From NCBI GenBank assembly GCA_014871385.1, contig CM026426.1, positions 72,539,573 through 72,603,572 of the forward strand: a stretch of 64,000 bases of DNA. Direction: 5' to 3'. A model generated the notes under the pieces. It did no database searches, was not told the DNA's origin, and saw only the letters and a program-made list of their open reading frames with translations. The number at the start of each line of letters is the position of its first letter. Positions within the stretch are counted from its first letter, which is position 1. The stretch is from Ceratodon purpureus (taxonomy: Eukaryota; Streptophyta; Bryopsida; Pseudoditrichales; Ditrichaceae). This document shows positions 24,175 through 36,555 of this stretch, in pieces. Made by a program: the position numbers and the translations under genes.

Positions 24175-26055
24175 GCTTTTTCTCTCTGGCTCTCACTCTT
24201 GCCGGATGAGTGAGTGGTAGTCGAGTTGGTGTGTCCATGTGTATGATCTGCTTTCAGGGAGTGCTCAAGTTTGATACGTTTTCATTCTCAAGTACAATAT
24301 GATTCACGTTTTATGATCCACTGCAAACACATCTAAAAATTTAGTATATAACGTATCCCTTCACTCAAAATGACACTTTGAGTAGTCTCAATTTTCACAT
24401 GTGTCTGGATATAAACAATACAGTCAGTGGAATCTATTCAGAAATTCAACGAGGCAGTGTACCTGGTAAGAAATTACAAGAACATTGGAGGTGCAGTTAT
24501 CATGCACACTGTACTTGTGCTCCTAAATTCCCATAGATCGACCCTGCAACCAAAAACGATCTCTAATTAAAGAAATGCACGGTCAATTTATCAACATGTT
24601 GTCTAAATAAGTAGAGAGGAATCTGAAATTCCTTGAGACTTGCCACCTGATCTTGGGTGAAAAAAACAATTCAATCAACTGAATGCGTGTTGTTTCGTGA
24701 TTCCATTTGTTTTAGACTCAAACAACGTAGAGGCCTGAGATACGTCGGCCAAATGGTGGACATAATTGCCGTTTCTCTTGATAAATACAATGAACACAAC
24801 CGCATGGTCGTATCCTAGCAAAATTAGGGTTCCTAAGCATACACAACTTCAGTTAACCCTAATGCTTAATCTCATTGAGAGAGTCATTCCTAATATGAAT
24901 CACGTTGGGAATATGATTTAGTATAGTAAATTGATGCAAAGTTTGAAAATTCAGCGACAGTATGAAGTACACTCACCTGTTCCTGCTGAATGAGTGTCCC
25001 TTCAAGTTGACGGAGCTATCGAGGAAGGCACTAGTCCCTCACTTTCGCACAATGTATCCCCTTTGCCTTTCATCATACAGTCAACTATTAAAAGAATAAT
25101 TAGATATAAATTAGTTGATGGAACGCACAAACATGTAATTTAGAACAATTATATAACAAAACAGATGATGTCGCAGGAGTACCCACCTTTGGCAGAGTTT
25201 ATGATCTGAGGTCCGAATCCCCGTCGACAGAGCAGACGTAACGATAGCATCCCTTAAGCCCGAAGGAGTGTCCACTAGGCAAATAGCATTCCCGCGCTTT
25301 GAGTTTGGGTTGATATTAACTTTCTATTCCTGTCACTACAAACTGGCAGTTGACGTCCACTAAGGTACTGAAAAAATCCTAGGGTTTTAGACGGCTATGT
25401 GCAGAGGTTTGTCTTTCACGGTGGCTCAACTTTGGCAGACGGCAGTATTGTGGACGCATGTGTGCAGATTGCTTGTATCAAGCAGTCGGGCTTTATTGAC
25501 GTGGACCAGCACTTGCTTCTGTAAGTATTCTGCACTTATCTTGTACACAGTGTTGTATTTTTTCACGAGGTCATATTTAGGGTTTCTATAAATATGTGTT
25601 TCTGATATGTCATATGCGAAGTACTATAACAAACCAGGACTCAGGGCTGTCTAGCAATGTTTCACACGTACCCTAATTAGGACAGGATCTCCAAAACTAT
25701 ATAACGGTTGAATTTTTATTCTGATAACATAATTGTGTTCTCCTAGTTTGAATTTAACATATGATTAAACATGAATCAAATTATGTCTGAGATGTACATT
25801 CCGTAAATCCTCTCAGTAGAATTTTTTTATTTCTTGTTCTATCATGTGTTTTAAGGGTCGACGGTGATTGAAGAGCCGCCGTCGTGCTATGATGGAGCAA
25901 TTGTCTTCTAAAAAAAATTTCGTGCTTTAATTTTACGTGGGGATAATCTCGATAGGCTTTTCCATGTTAGTCCAAGTACCTTGGTAAGAAGATAGCATCT
26001 ACGGGGCATCCCCGGAAGGCTAATTATAAAGTTGGCGCCCATACTGCAGAGAACA
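24175..26055. promoter_or_regulatory. Intergenic region between head-to-head CACTA genes
   Basis: The tnp2-like gene leaves leftward and the Ptta-like gene rightward, so this about 1.9-kb AT-rich stretch should contain both promoters. I see no decisive TATA box. One possible plus-strand exon lies at about 25,407-25,520: open frame FVFHGGSTLADGSIVDACVQ after an AG, with a perfect GTAAGT donor at 25,521. It may be a first exon of the rightward gene. Confidence 0.35.
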
Positions 26056-29000
26056 ATGGGCGACAAGAGACTCCTCTTCTCCTCTGTGACCGAAAAGCTT
26101 TCTGGAAGTAATGGAGCTACATATGTTGACGGTGGGAGACATGGTACTCATAATTTGTTGCGCAATGTCAGTGCTGGTTTTAGAGAGGGAGGGTGTTCCG
26201 AGACCAGCGGAGATTATTCGCTTCAACACCGTCACAATCCTCGTGTGCCGGTCACTCCTGCAGTCACTGCTTCTACGTCTACGCGAACTCAAGATCAAGT
26301 GAAAGTGTCTGAGAAGTCCCAGAACATGTTGCACGGTGTTAGAAATGACGATGGTGGATCACGAGGATACCACGCAGGTTACGAAGCTGCTTTGGAACGC
26401 TTTCAGCGTGTGATGATGGAAAGTTTCGAACCGGATTCAGTAACAGCCCAAGCCCTTAAACCGGCATTAGCGACTTTAACGATGGGAACAGAGCGTACAA
26501 AAGAACTCCCTGCAGAAGAGAACCTTGGAAAAGCGAGAGAGGGTCACCCGACGTCATCAAACAAATCTTTGGAAACACATTTTTCGAGGCCTCCTGAGAC
26601 GTCGTTGGTTGTCGTTGGTTCACAGCCAGGTGGCGTTACGAGACCTGCGGACAGTGTAATGTCGGAGCAGAAGGTGATGGAGCTGGCTTGTCAGTATCCG
26701 ACGGCAGGAAATAGGGATACCTCGAGGAGAGCTTTGCAGCGCCGAGCCGGAGTGGCGTACTCTCAGCACAAGAAAGCGGACAACGGGACAAAGTTTATAA
26801 TACAAACGGATGGAGGGGGAAATATCATTACAAATAAACTACGAGTTACACCCTTATTAAGCAGCTAATGGGTTTTTACGTGAATGTGGCTCAGATCCAT
26901 TTCGCGGACAATGACCCCCAGTTTATCACGGTGGAAAATTTTGTGCGCCAAACTTATGAGTTTGATCCTCCACTGAAGGAGGGGTGGTTTCCAACATATA
27001 TGAGGAGGAGTTTGGAAAAGAGTAGATCCATCTTCCGCAAACACTTCAAGACATATGGAACAAAACATCCTGACTGTGCCGAGAACAAACATTATGCTCT
27101 CCAAGCATGGTGGGCTAGTCCTGGCGGGAGCAATTATGCCCAGAGGATACGAGAGATGAACACCAACCGTGCTGCGCAACGACTATCAATGCGGTTAGAA
27201 GGTTTTCATACCGAACGTCGTGAGTCACTACAACAGTCAGACTCTGAAAACAGCCAGGTATGTGTTTGTGTTAACAGCCAACGTATCGGAGAGGAGATGA
27301 GTTAAATGTAATAAGATGTTTAGTGGTTATAATCTCAAACACTTTGATCTACAGACACTTTTTATTTATATATATTGGAGTAACAATCGATGAACGGGGA
27401 ATTCGCTCTATGTACAGGGCCATTTGGAAGTTCCGGAAGCCGCATGTGACCAACACATTCAAATTACAAGTAATATACCCAGCCGCAAACCCGCAGAGAT
27501 GTATGAAAACGAAGATGACCTGGAGATGAACTATGATACATTACACCAAGGAACACAAGAGCCGGACCGAGTCCACCAGGTTTTTCTACTATGAGCCTTG
27601 TGACTTGAACTAGATAGTTTATCGAGTTTATTGACTGGGTGTGTGGAAAAGAAATCACTTATAATAAATTTTCTAAGTAATATGTTACTGCGGTAGAGTT
27701 GTTTATACAACGTGCTTGTGATAACATTGAAATAAATACAGGACAAAGTGGATAAGGATAATATCAATCCAGGAATTGGAGAGCCATCAGTTGAGGGAAG
27801 TACTGATGTGAAGATGGACATATCGAAAATTTTAGATAACATACGAGAACGGAAGGACTATGCGGACATTATGCAACATCTTCGAGCAATGTTGGATTCT
27901 GAGAGTACACGTAACGTCAACACTTTTGCAGCGGAAGAGAACGGAACTTCCCATCAAGTCCACTCTCAATTGGCCTGCGTTTCAGGAATAATAGATACAG
28001 GAGACATAGGCAGCATGCGTGGGGTAGAGCTAACGAAGTCAACTACATGTCCAGGACAGTCACCAATTCCGGAGGCGGAAAATGCATTGAACGAGGTAAT
28101 AAACTTAACTCCGACGTTAGTAAATGCAAACAACACAACTGCTGGTGTTGCAGAGGAAGGTCAAAGAGAGGCGGTTATAGTGGACAACCATATCAGTTTG
28201 AAATCACCAAATTCTACTACAGAAATTCATGATGATATTGGTCTGTCTACTATTGTACGAGAACATGAGGATGAGGTCCATATGAATGATACCAACCGCG
28301 AGCCACAATCAAGCAGTGTTCATTTTTCAGAGCCACACCTTGGTAAGTGTTTGTTACATGCAGTTCGAATTTTTTAAGCAAAATAGAAGAACACTTAATA
28401 TGTATCTGGAACAATTTATTTAATATGTAGTAGGATATGCCTTTCAACTTTGGTTTTAGGGTGATCACGCTATAATATTATCCACTGTCTGATTCACTTT
28501 TATAAATCCCCGACCTCACTAGTTTCCCTACCACTATTGTAATATTAAATCATGTTTCCAAGTTACTAAACTATCACATGAGCGTTTCCAGTGCCGGAGG
28601 CAAAAAGAGCGAAGGTTAATGGATGTTTAGCTTCACCTCTATCTGTTCAACGTATAGTTGTTCTAGGTGCCCCAGACTCGGCACTATCTGATCGTGCTGC
28701 CTTGGAGCACGTCAATGTAGGCACAGTGACATCGTTCAACCACGATGGATTGGTGTTGTGTCCATCGGAGGTGAAAGGTAAGGCTGTCCCGTCTCTTTCT
28801 TCGGACAAGGCATTGACAAGTAAATATGAAGACCGTGTTCCGCCAAATGACATCCTGCCGAGAGGAAATCAGGTAGGTTTTTCGTCGAAATTACTGTATA
28901 AATACTACAGCTGATGCCCTCGTTAGTTATTCCTGTAACTTCGTGTACTGAAATATGTTTGAAAACTATGCAGAGGAAGTTCCCACTACCAAAAGCCAAA

Positions 29001-29288
29001 CACGTATGGGTCCTGCATCCAACTCAACTTGGAGCCCCAGTTGCTCTTGGAAGGACCGGCTACAGCTTTAAGACTACGAAGTCCTTGTTGCAGACATTTC
29101 CCTGGTATACAGTACAGTGGGAAGTAGGAATGCAAGTTGTGGAGATTGTGAAGGTCTATCAATCTGGAGTCAAAGTAATGCACCCGACTAACCAATTTCA
29201 TAAAGCTGTTAAATTGCTTGATGATGTGAAGGGGGCGCAATGCTCCAATGGCGCAACGGTGATGTGGGGCTCTGACTATTTGATATAA
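26056..29288 (+). pseudogene. Ptta/En/Spm (TnpA-like) transposon protein gene
   Basis: Five exons: 26,056-27,257; 27,418-27,579; 27,742-28,342; 28,592-28,872; 28,974-29,288. All four introns are GT-AG and their phases agree. The first exon contains a core, YVNVAQIHFADNDPQF through LQAWWASPGGSNYAQRIREM, that fits plant transposase family Ptta/En/Spm (PF03004). These proteins bind CACTA subterminal repeats. The last exon (GRTGYSFKTT, HPTNQFHKAVKLLDD) resembles the family C-terminal module. The frame slips by one base at about 26,838-26,850, just before the core, so this copy may be broken, or the sequence may have an error there. Start chosen at the first ATG after a cAG. Its divergent partner is the tnp2-like gene. 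Confidence 0.72.
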
Positions 29289-29622
29289 GTCTGCGACAAC
29301 AACAAAAAACGAGGTGGCAAATGAAGACAGATCTTCAAAATTAACAATGAGTGTCAGCATATAATAGAGGTGATTTGACAACCTCTGATGTCTACCTTAA
29401 CTGTTATTGTAACACTTCTTCTTTTGGCATGTTGTGTCGGATATTTTACATCTTCATATAATGTTGAATTTGATAGGCATATGTGACACTCATTTTATTT
29501 CAGTTCAAATTTAGTTATAAATCAATACCCATATCCGTGTAAGTTCCAGTGACTGACTTTTTAAACCGTTCCATAAAAGGCCTAATATGTAGTTGACATT
29601 TCTGAATCTTACAATTGGTATA

Positions 29623-32600
29623 AGGTAACAGCACCCATTCACGTGGGTGCACCCATTCCCGGTTAATACAGTGGCACCACAATCCGAGTATCTTCGAAGG
29701 GCCTTGGTAAAGGGTACTGCAGCTGACGGTATAGCGTTTTCTAAAATTGGTTTCTGGTTCCATGTTAGTTAGAATGAAGTGGGATGAAAGACGGCGAGCA
29801 GCCATCAAAACGGCGGCTCAGACGTGCAGTGCGGCGTGAAATGCCAACCACTGGATCTGGTTTCTGGTGTAGAATGTGGTGGTTGTGTAGTTATACTTGC
29901 CCTGGAAAGAAGAGTTATGGAACACGATTAGTTGTACATTCTAAAACGGTAAGACGGTGCCGGCTTCGACGGAGCAACATACAGAAAATTTCGGAACAGA
30001 TGTCAAATTGCAGCGGAGCCTACTGCATTTCCTGCTTGTTACTCATCGATATATTTTCAATATAAATGTTGGCCAAGTGCTTTGCCTCATTGCTCAGTCG
30101 TCATTCATCTGGACTTTTATTTGTCATGATTGTTTGTGCAGGATACAGTGGTCACTTGAATCTCACATTTCGATTGCACCTGATCTACTGTACTAGTACT
30201 AACAATCCACATTCGAGTCATGGCAGGACACAGAACTCTGAGACACGACACCACTCTCTCACAACACCAGTTCCATTTAGACAGTGAGACCGAAGATGTC
30301 TTCATGGACCATGAGAGCATGAGCGGGAGTGATGAGGACGGCGACTTCCCAATCGTCGATTTGGAGGCCGAGGTGCCACCTGCACTTATGAGTCTCGACC
30401 GGTCCAGGAGATCATCTCAGGTGTCGAGAAGTCATGGACCTGCTGCAAGTAACAGAGAGGTGGAGCAGAGCGCCGACGATGGCGATGACATTATCCTCGC
30501 ATCCACCCCGCCTGAGATACTACGCACTCAAGGAAGTCAGCGACGTGAGTACACCACGAATCCACAGCTGAGAATGTCGAGGGGGCCGGCCTCGGCATCG
30601 AGGAGGGGAGTTGGGGGTATGATGCGAGGTGATCAGAGCGCAATTCCATACAGTGGGCCCATGACCAGTGTCCGGATGAGAGGGCGCGAACCAGCCGTGC
30701 GGACAGTTACGTCGCCGGGAGTTGGAGGTTGTCGCCGCACTGTGCGGAGCTCATTGCTGCCACTGTGCGGTGGCTCACAGCGTGACGACGTCGCCGGTGA
30801 AGAACGGCTGGGAAGGCAGGTGCTCGGCGACGTCACCAACACTGGTGGCCAGCAGGGGGCGCGCATCTCGGAGACTGCCCGCACACCTGCAGTGAAGAAA
30901 CCACGGAGATCAGCTGCATGGTCCGATGAGCAATTGGCGAGGGCAATGCGAGCAGTTGAGGAGGGCATGCGCATACAAACCGCATCTGACATGTACAAAA
31001 TCCCCCCCTCTTCTTTGCGTGACCACTTGTATGGTGTGACCAGAAGTCGTAAAAGGGGTGGCAAATGTGTACTTACAGTGGAGGAGGAGCAATTACTCGT
31101 GGACTGGATTATAAGGCTGTAGAGACTCGGTCATCCCATCACTACTTCAACTTTGCGGATTAAAGTGGCTGAGATATGCCAGGAGAGGGAGACGCCTTTT
31201 ACCGACGGCATTCCGGGAAGAGGGTGGTTGCGTTGGTGGCGACGGCGCCACCCCGAGCTGGCTCTTCATGTGGCACAGGGGCTGGAAACGTCACGTGCCC
31301 GAGCTCTCTGCCCAGAGAATGTGCAATCCTTTTATGATAACCTGAAGTACTTGTATGACACGGGAATGTACTCACCTGACAGAGTGTGGAATTGCGATGG
31401 AACAGGAGCGCAGGCTGGTCACAATGGGGGAGCGCTGGTCCTCGCTCGAAAAGGGGTTCGTTCAGTGCACCAAGTGATGCCAGATGAACGCGAATGGCTA
31501 TCGGTGCTTGTATGCGTTAGCGCCGCCGGCTACGCAATTCCGAGTTTTTATGTCTTCAAAGGAAAGAGGTTTCGACGAAATTACATTAAGAGTTGTGAAA
31601 CTGGCGCCACCATGGCCATGCAGCCTCGCTCCTGGATGACCAGCTTCCTATTCGCTAAGTGGATTTCTCACTTCGTGCAATCGGTGGAGCAGTTTGGGGG
31701 AGTGTCACCGTCGCGCCGTCACTTGCTGATTTTTGATGGTCACGTGAGCCACGTATCGATAGATACGGTTCAAGCAGCTCGCCGCCAAGATATAGACCTC
31801 CTGACCTTGCCTTCCCACACATCGCATTCCATGCAGCCTTTGGATGTCAGCCTGTTTAAGCCCTTCAAAGTTGCGTTCAAGGCATATAGGGATTTCTGGA
31901 CATACCGAAGTGCGGGCGCATCTGCCAAAAAAGAAAACTTGGCCCAGTGGGTCAGCCTTGCGCTGCGGAGGGCCTTGACAGTTGAGAATATCCAAATGGG
32001 ATTCCGAGTGACCGGCATTTGGCCCTGGGATGGTAATGCTATGGCAGAGAAAATGACCCCTTCAGAGGTCTACCGCCGGGAAACAGAGGACGTGGCTGAG
32101 GCCTTGAGCCAGCTCCGCGTTGAGGAGATCGAATCAGATGTCGCAACCTCCAACGACCCGAGCGCCCAACATTTTTATGTCAACGTCGATGCGGTAGAGG
32201 CAGGCAGTAGCCACGACGGCGAAGGAGAGTCAGACCGAGAGCCTCCAGCGCCCGAGGAGCCTGCGTCCATCACACAGTTCCTGACGTTGCCGGAGGTCAC
32301 AGTGGCAAGAAGGCAACGCCGGACAGAAGCCCTCGTGGACTACAGCAAGTCAATTATACTCACAAGCGAGAATTACATCTCACTGATGGAGGAGAAGACG
32401 GCAAGAAAGGAAGCAGCAGAGAAGGCGAAGGCCGACAGGAAGAACCAGCGAGAATCAGACAAAAAGCGAAGGGAAGAAGAAAAGTTACGTGAGCAGGAGC
32501 AAAAACGTGCCAGAGAAGAAGAGCGACTCCGGAAGAAACTCTTCGATACGCGCTGGTCACCTGCAGCGGTATCAGCCTACGGACAGAGTCTCCATGACCG

Positions 32601-33621
32601 CATTAAATCGGGTGCGCCCTTGCCTCCAAATTCCTTCCGACCTCCTTTCGTGGGATTTCCGCCGCAAATTTGCGTACAGAATCAGAGACTTGCAGTGGAG
32701 CGTCGCCGAGCTAAGCGCAGGAGAGAAGACTTCAGTCACCTGCCAGCCGTAACTCCACCGGAGTGGGCACACAAGCCCGGAGCCCCCTTGTGGTCAAGGA
32801 TCATCCCGCAACAGGCTCATGACCCTCGGCTCCTCAGAACTTTCGAAGGAGTGGCGCAGTTCTACCTCCAACCATCCGCAGACGATGGCGCGCCACCTGA
32901 ATGCGCTCTGCAGCCAACGTCGCCTATCATCGGCGTCCTCACGTCTGAAATTCGGAGCATCGACATCGACCGTCGCCTAGCAGTGACCGGCGCCTTGACG
33001 TCTGCAGCAAGTTCTCTTCCATCCTCGCAGTCGGACTCTCTCGGGTTCACTTAAGTTGATCATGGTGGTCATTGCAAACTGCTCGTTGCCAGGGAGCCGT
33101 TTGAGGTTGCTGGGCGGGAGTTGAAGGAGGTCTGGACGTCACAGGGAAAGGTCCAGTTACCAACGGAGTATGGTGCAAAACCATCCGGTAATCTCATGCA
33201 AAATTAGTCGTCTTACAGTGTTTCTACAGTTCCTTTTTCTATTCGAGGATGCTGGGTTTGAAGTACAGCTTGCACGGTAGCATGTGCAACCTAAAGTATG
33301 AATGGGTCCATGTGAAAGTGGGGCTGCATGTCCACTTGACACGATGTTCGTGTTTCTCTTTTCTTAGTTTAGAAAACAAAGTAGCCTGGAATTTGTCGCA
33401 TTTAGGCACGGGAATGGGGTCAGTTCAAACCGGTCAAGGATGCCCAGAGAGTTTTCACTTCGAGGGTCCAGATTGTGCCGAAATTTTTCAGTAACCATGA
33501 GTTTCATTACATAATCGTCCTCCATTTGCATTTGCCTGCCTCTCTCACTAAATTTTATCTCTGATACACTTCTACATGTACCTGAACCGCCTTATACCCA
33601 CGGGAATGGGTGCTGTTACCT
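29623..33621 (+). mobile_element. Pogo/Tigger-type DNA transposon, complete
   Basis: The terminal inverted repeats match over about 26 bp with one mismatch: AGGTAACAGCACCCATTC at 29,623, and its complement ending at 33,621. TA flanks each end (29,621-29,622 and 33,622-33,623), the duplication expected for the Tc1/mariner-pogo superfamily. The motif CACCCATTCCCG recurs just inside the left end, and its complement CGGGAATGGGG lies at about 33,410. One gene occupies the interior in plus orientation. About 600 bp upstream and 570 bp downstream are non-coding. Confidence 0.9.
30220..33054 (+). pseudogene. Pogo/Tigger-like transposase with one in-frame TAG
   Basis: Cut-and-paste DDE transposase. 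Start ATG at 30,220. The first 220 residues are low-complexity and charged. A Psq-type helix-turn-helix follows (LARAMRAVEEGMRIQTASDM, about residues 238-270), then a CENP-B/Tc5-type helix-turn-helix (IPGRGWLRWWRRRHPEL, about 330-347), then the DDE_1 catalytic core: NCDGTG (about 393), LLIFDGHVSH (about 505) and QPLDVSLFKPF (about 541). The C-terminus has a highly charged coil (KADRKNQRESDKKRREEEKL). A TAG at 31,120-31,122 interrupts the frame inside the second helix-turn-helix; the frame continues open on both sides. This single change would truncate the protein before its catalytic domain. Confidence 0.9.
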
Positions 33622-33623
33622 TA

Positions 33624-36418
33624 GCCGATACAGTGTCGTTCAATTTTTTTTCAAGTGTTTGACTTCAATATTTTTTAATGTTTATGTTTATTAACATCTT
33701 TTGGTAATTGATTGTCCATTATGTCCCTTTCTACATATCTCGGTATCTTCACCAGAAATCAGTAATGTTGAAAGAAACATTAATCGTATCAATCTCTGTC
33801 TCCATTTGATTCTTTTAACATTATTTTTAAGTTTCTTATTGTTTACGTCGTACATGATTCCTTGTCCAACTACCGTACTGTAAATGCGATCAAGTAAAGA
33901 ACAATTATCTAATAGTGATTCTGTATTGGTTACAAAACAAAGGTTCTGCTTCTTTGCGTTTTTAAAAACGTATGGAATACAGCACAGTTGCTGCAATGTT
34001 GGTAGTATCATTTACTACTCAACACTTATTCCCGTTGTTTTTTTCTCTAGATAAATTCTGATTTACGTAGCGATTGAAGATGCTCCTCTATTTGTTTTCT
34101 TAATCATCTTGCAATGGTACTTGTGCGCAGGAACATATGAGGACAACAGAGAGGGACAAAATGACTGTGGAAATATGTCCCTGACAATGCCTTCTAAATC
34201 AATTTCCGCGGTAACTGGGGATGACTACTGCTGGGTATTCATTGAGTACATTGCCATACCTAACTACGACTATGTCAGTAGTCTGAGGCAAGCAGATCAT
34301 TTTCTTAGTACTCTGCGTCTGTCTTTTTTCTTCATTTAGTATAGGAAGGGTTTGTTTAGATCCTTTGTTGATGTGCATCTGGTTATGATCTGCATATCCA
34401 ATGCTGTAGGTATACTTCGTACTTCCTAGCTATTCCGCTTTGTATAGCGGTGTGACCTACCTCAGGTAGAGTAGGAAGCTCGAAGCTTGTTTTAAATTAC
34501 TCACATAATACAAGCTGCGTTGTACCGAGTTCATATGCATGTATCATGTCGATTCAATGCGTGGTATTTCATAAAATATACGTGACCAAAATAACCAGAA
34601 ACTATATCGGGGGAGGGGGGAAGCATGATAAAGTGTACAGGAAAAGTGCTTATCTATTTGTCAATTTCAGCCCTTCTTATAAACACTAAAGAAAGTGGCA
34701 TCTACGTTTTGGATATGTAAAATTCGATTTGGAATATAGAAAATAGACTTGATCCACTACAAGTTTGCAAAATGTCAAAGTAAGACACAACTTGTACGAT
34801 GGTTTGGAAAGACCTCAAAGAGAGACAAAGTGAATACAACGATTTTGAAAAGTGATGAAATTGGGTGTATACTTTGGTCAAAAACCACTTTTGTTTTTTT
34901 GGGGCACTCTGTTTGTCAAAGAGGGTTGTAGAAATGGTGCTAACTAAGTTGGTCGTTTATATGCGAGGGGGAGAAGTGCTTTTGGGACGTTTTTGGAGCA
35001 TTGTGAGCAATGAAACTTTTGGGCCTCTTCCCTTCTAATATTGACATATTTGAATACGTTTTCATGATCACTTGAAGATTCTCTAGCACCCAAAAAAAAA
35101 AAAGTGGAAAATATCTAAATTAAAAATTGACGTTTCACTTTAAATTCAGGGGAGAGGAAGTGGCAATGGAATGCAAGTGCCCCCTAAGAATGCCACGTAC
35201 TGAATGGTAGTTGAACAGTTTTCATGGGAACATCGCTCCTTTCGACTGTATGTACTGTACTTATTTATGAAGGGCAACGTGTGAGACTGACAATATTCCT
35301 ATATTCAGAACTGTGAAGGGGAGGAAACTTTTGAAAGTGTTTCGTTTAAATAAACAACACTTGCTCCGGACAACGATGAGTCTACGTGGATTACACTCGT
35401 GTGGAACAGTAAATGCGATTCCCCTTGGGGGCGAAATAATTGTGTGAAGCTGCCGGCGGGACTGTGGCGTACGAACTAACTTGGTAACTGGAAAGGGAGG
35501 TCCGGTCTTCTTCAATAGGGTTTACGTGGAAATTAGGGTTTGACAACAGAAAGCTCCAAGGAATTTGCGAGACAGGAAAAATACTGTGACAGATGCTAAT
35601 TGCTGACAAAAAAAAACGAATTGGCGATGGCGGTTAGGCAAAGATGGGTCCATACCGTCTCAAAGTGCAGTGGGTCAGGCGTTCTGCAACTGCAAGCAAC
35701 TAATCAAGTGACATGAAACGGATTATCCAATTTTACAGTCGACAATGCGGCTCACTCGGACTGTTGCGGGGCCAACGACAGGCGTGGAAGAGGAAAAGGA
35801 AGAGTGATTCCCCGCATCTTCACGAGGAGACGGGGTAAGAATTCTAGGTTCGAAAACTCGGTCCATGCTTAAGAAGAAATTAGGGTTCAATGTAGGGGCT
35901 CCATTACGTTTGAGCTGCATGCTTGGTGTGCATTGAAAATTAGTGCACAATGACAAGAATATGGTGCTTTAGGATCTTGAACAGTTAAATTGTTTTCATG
36001 AAGAAATAACAAGGAAAATGATTGTAGAACGAATTGTGACGGGTTAGGTTGGGTTTGCCTTATGTTATCTGAGAGCACACACAATGGCCGTGTCTTAACC
36101 ATGTATGTGTGCGGAGACTTGGTACATTTTTATTAGATTGGTGGAAGGGCGAGGACGACTGCTGCAGATACGAAATTCCTTCTGAGCGTAGACTCGCATC
36201 TCCTGGGGGACGAGGTAGCATCTTGCAGTTGCATACCATTTGCAAATTGCAGCTCGGCCATATCGGTAGCAGAGTCAGATCACGCCAGGTACGTAACATG
36301 AGCCATGCCCCGACATTCGCAAATAGTGTTGCAAATTATTGCAATGGTCATTGTTTAATAACAACATGGCGGAAAGTTTAATGGCATCAGGGTAGAACGT
36401 CGTCAAACACGCTGCGGT
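33624..36418. other. Non-coding AT-rich spacer
   Basis: No gene, TIR or array that I can support. Short open frames (for example 34,109-34,339 plus and 35,723-35,956 minus) have random composition. A short A-run lies at about 35,091. Confidence 0.6.
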
Positions 36419-36492
36419 GAATTCAATCTCTGCTCTCTATGTAATGCAGCAGTCTCCGACTTATAGAGAGCAGAGATTCAGAGATTGAATTC
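36419..36492 (+). repeat. Long hairpin, 22-nt arms
   Basis: GAATTCAATCTCTGCTCTC (arm 36,419-36,440) is matched by its complement at 36,463-36,492, with a 22-nt loop. The right arm is interrupted only by an 8-bp tandem copy of CAGAGATT. It lies about 65 bp upstream of the transposase-like gene start and could form a stable RNA stem. Confidence 0.8.
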
Positions 36493-36555
36493 ATATAGAT
36501 TGAAATTCATAGAAATTCAGAGATTGCTCTCTGACCTCGGCGTATTTTGCCAGGA

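Noticed and set aside
25190-25225. tRNA-like B box (GGTCCGAATCC) as a possible tRNA gene or SINE
   Set aside because: The A-box-like sequence lies too close, no cloverleaf can be folded, and there is no poly-A or T-run.
35723-36102. Minus-strand open frames in the 33.6-36.4 kb spacer
   Set aside because: Short, overlapping, no domain, no splice or promoter signals.
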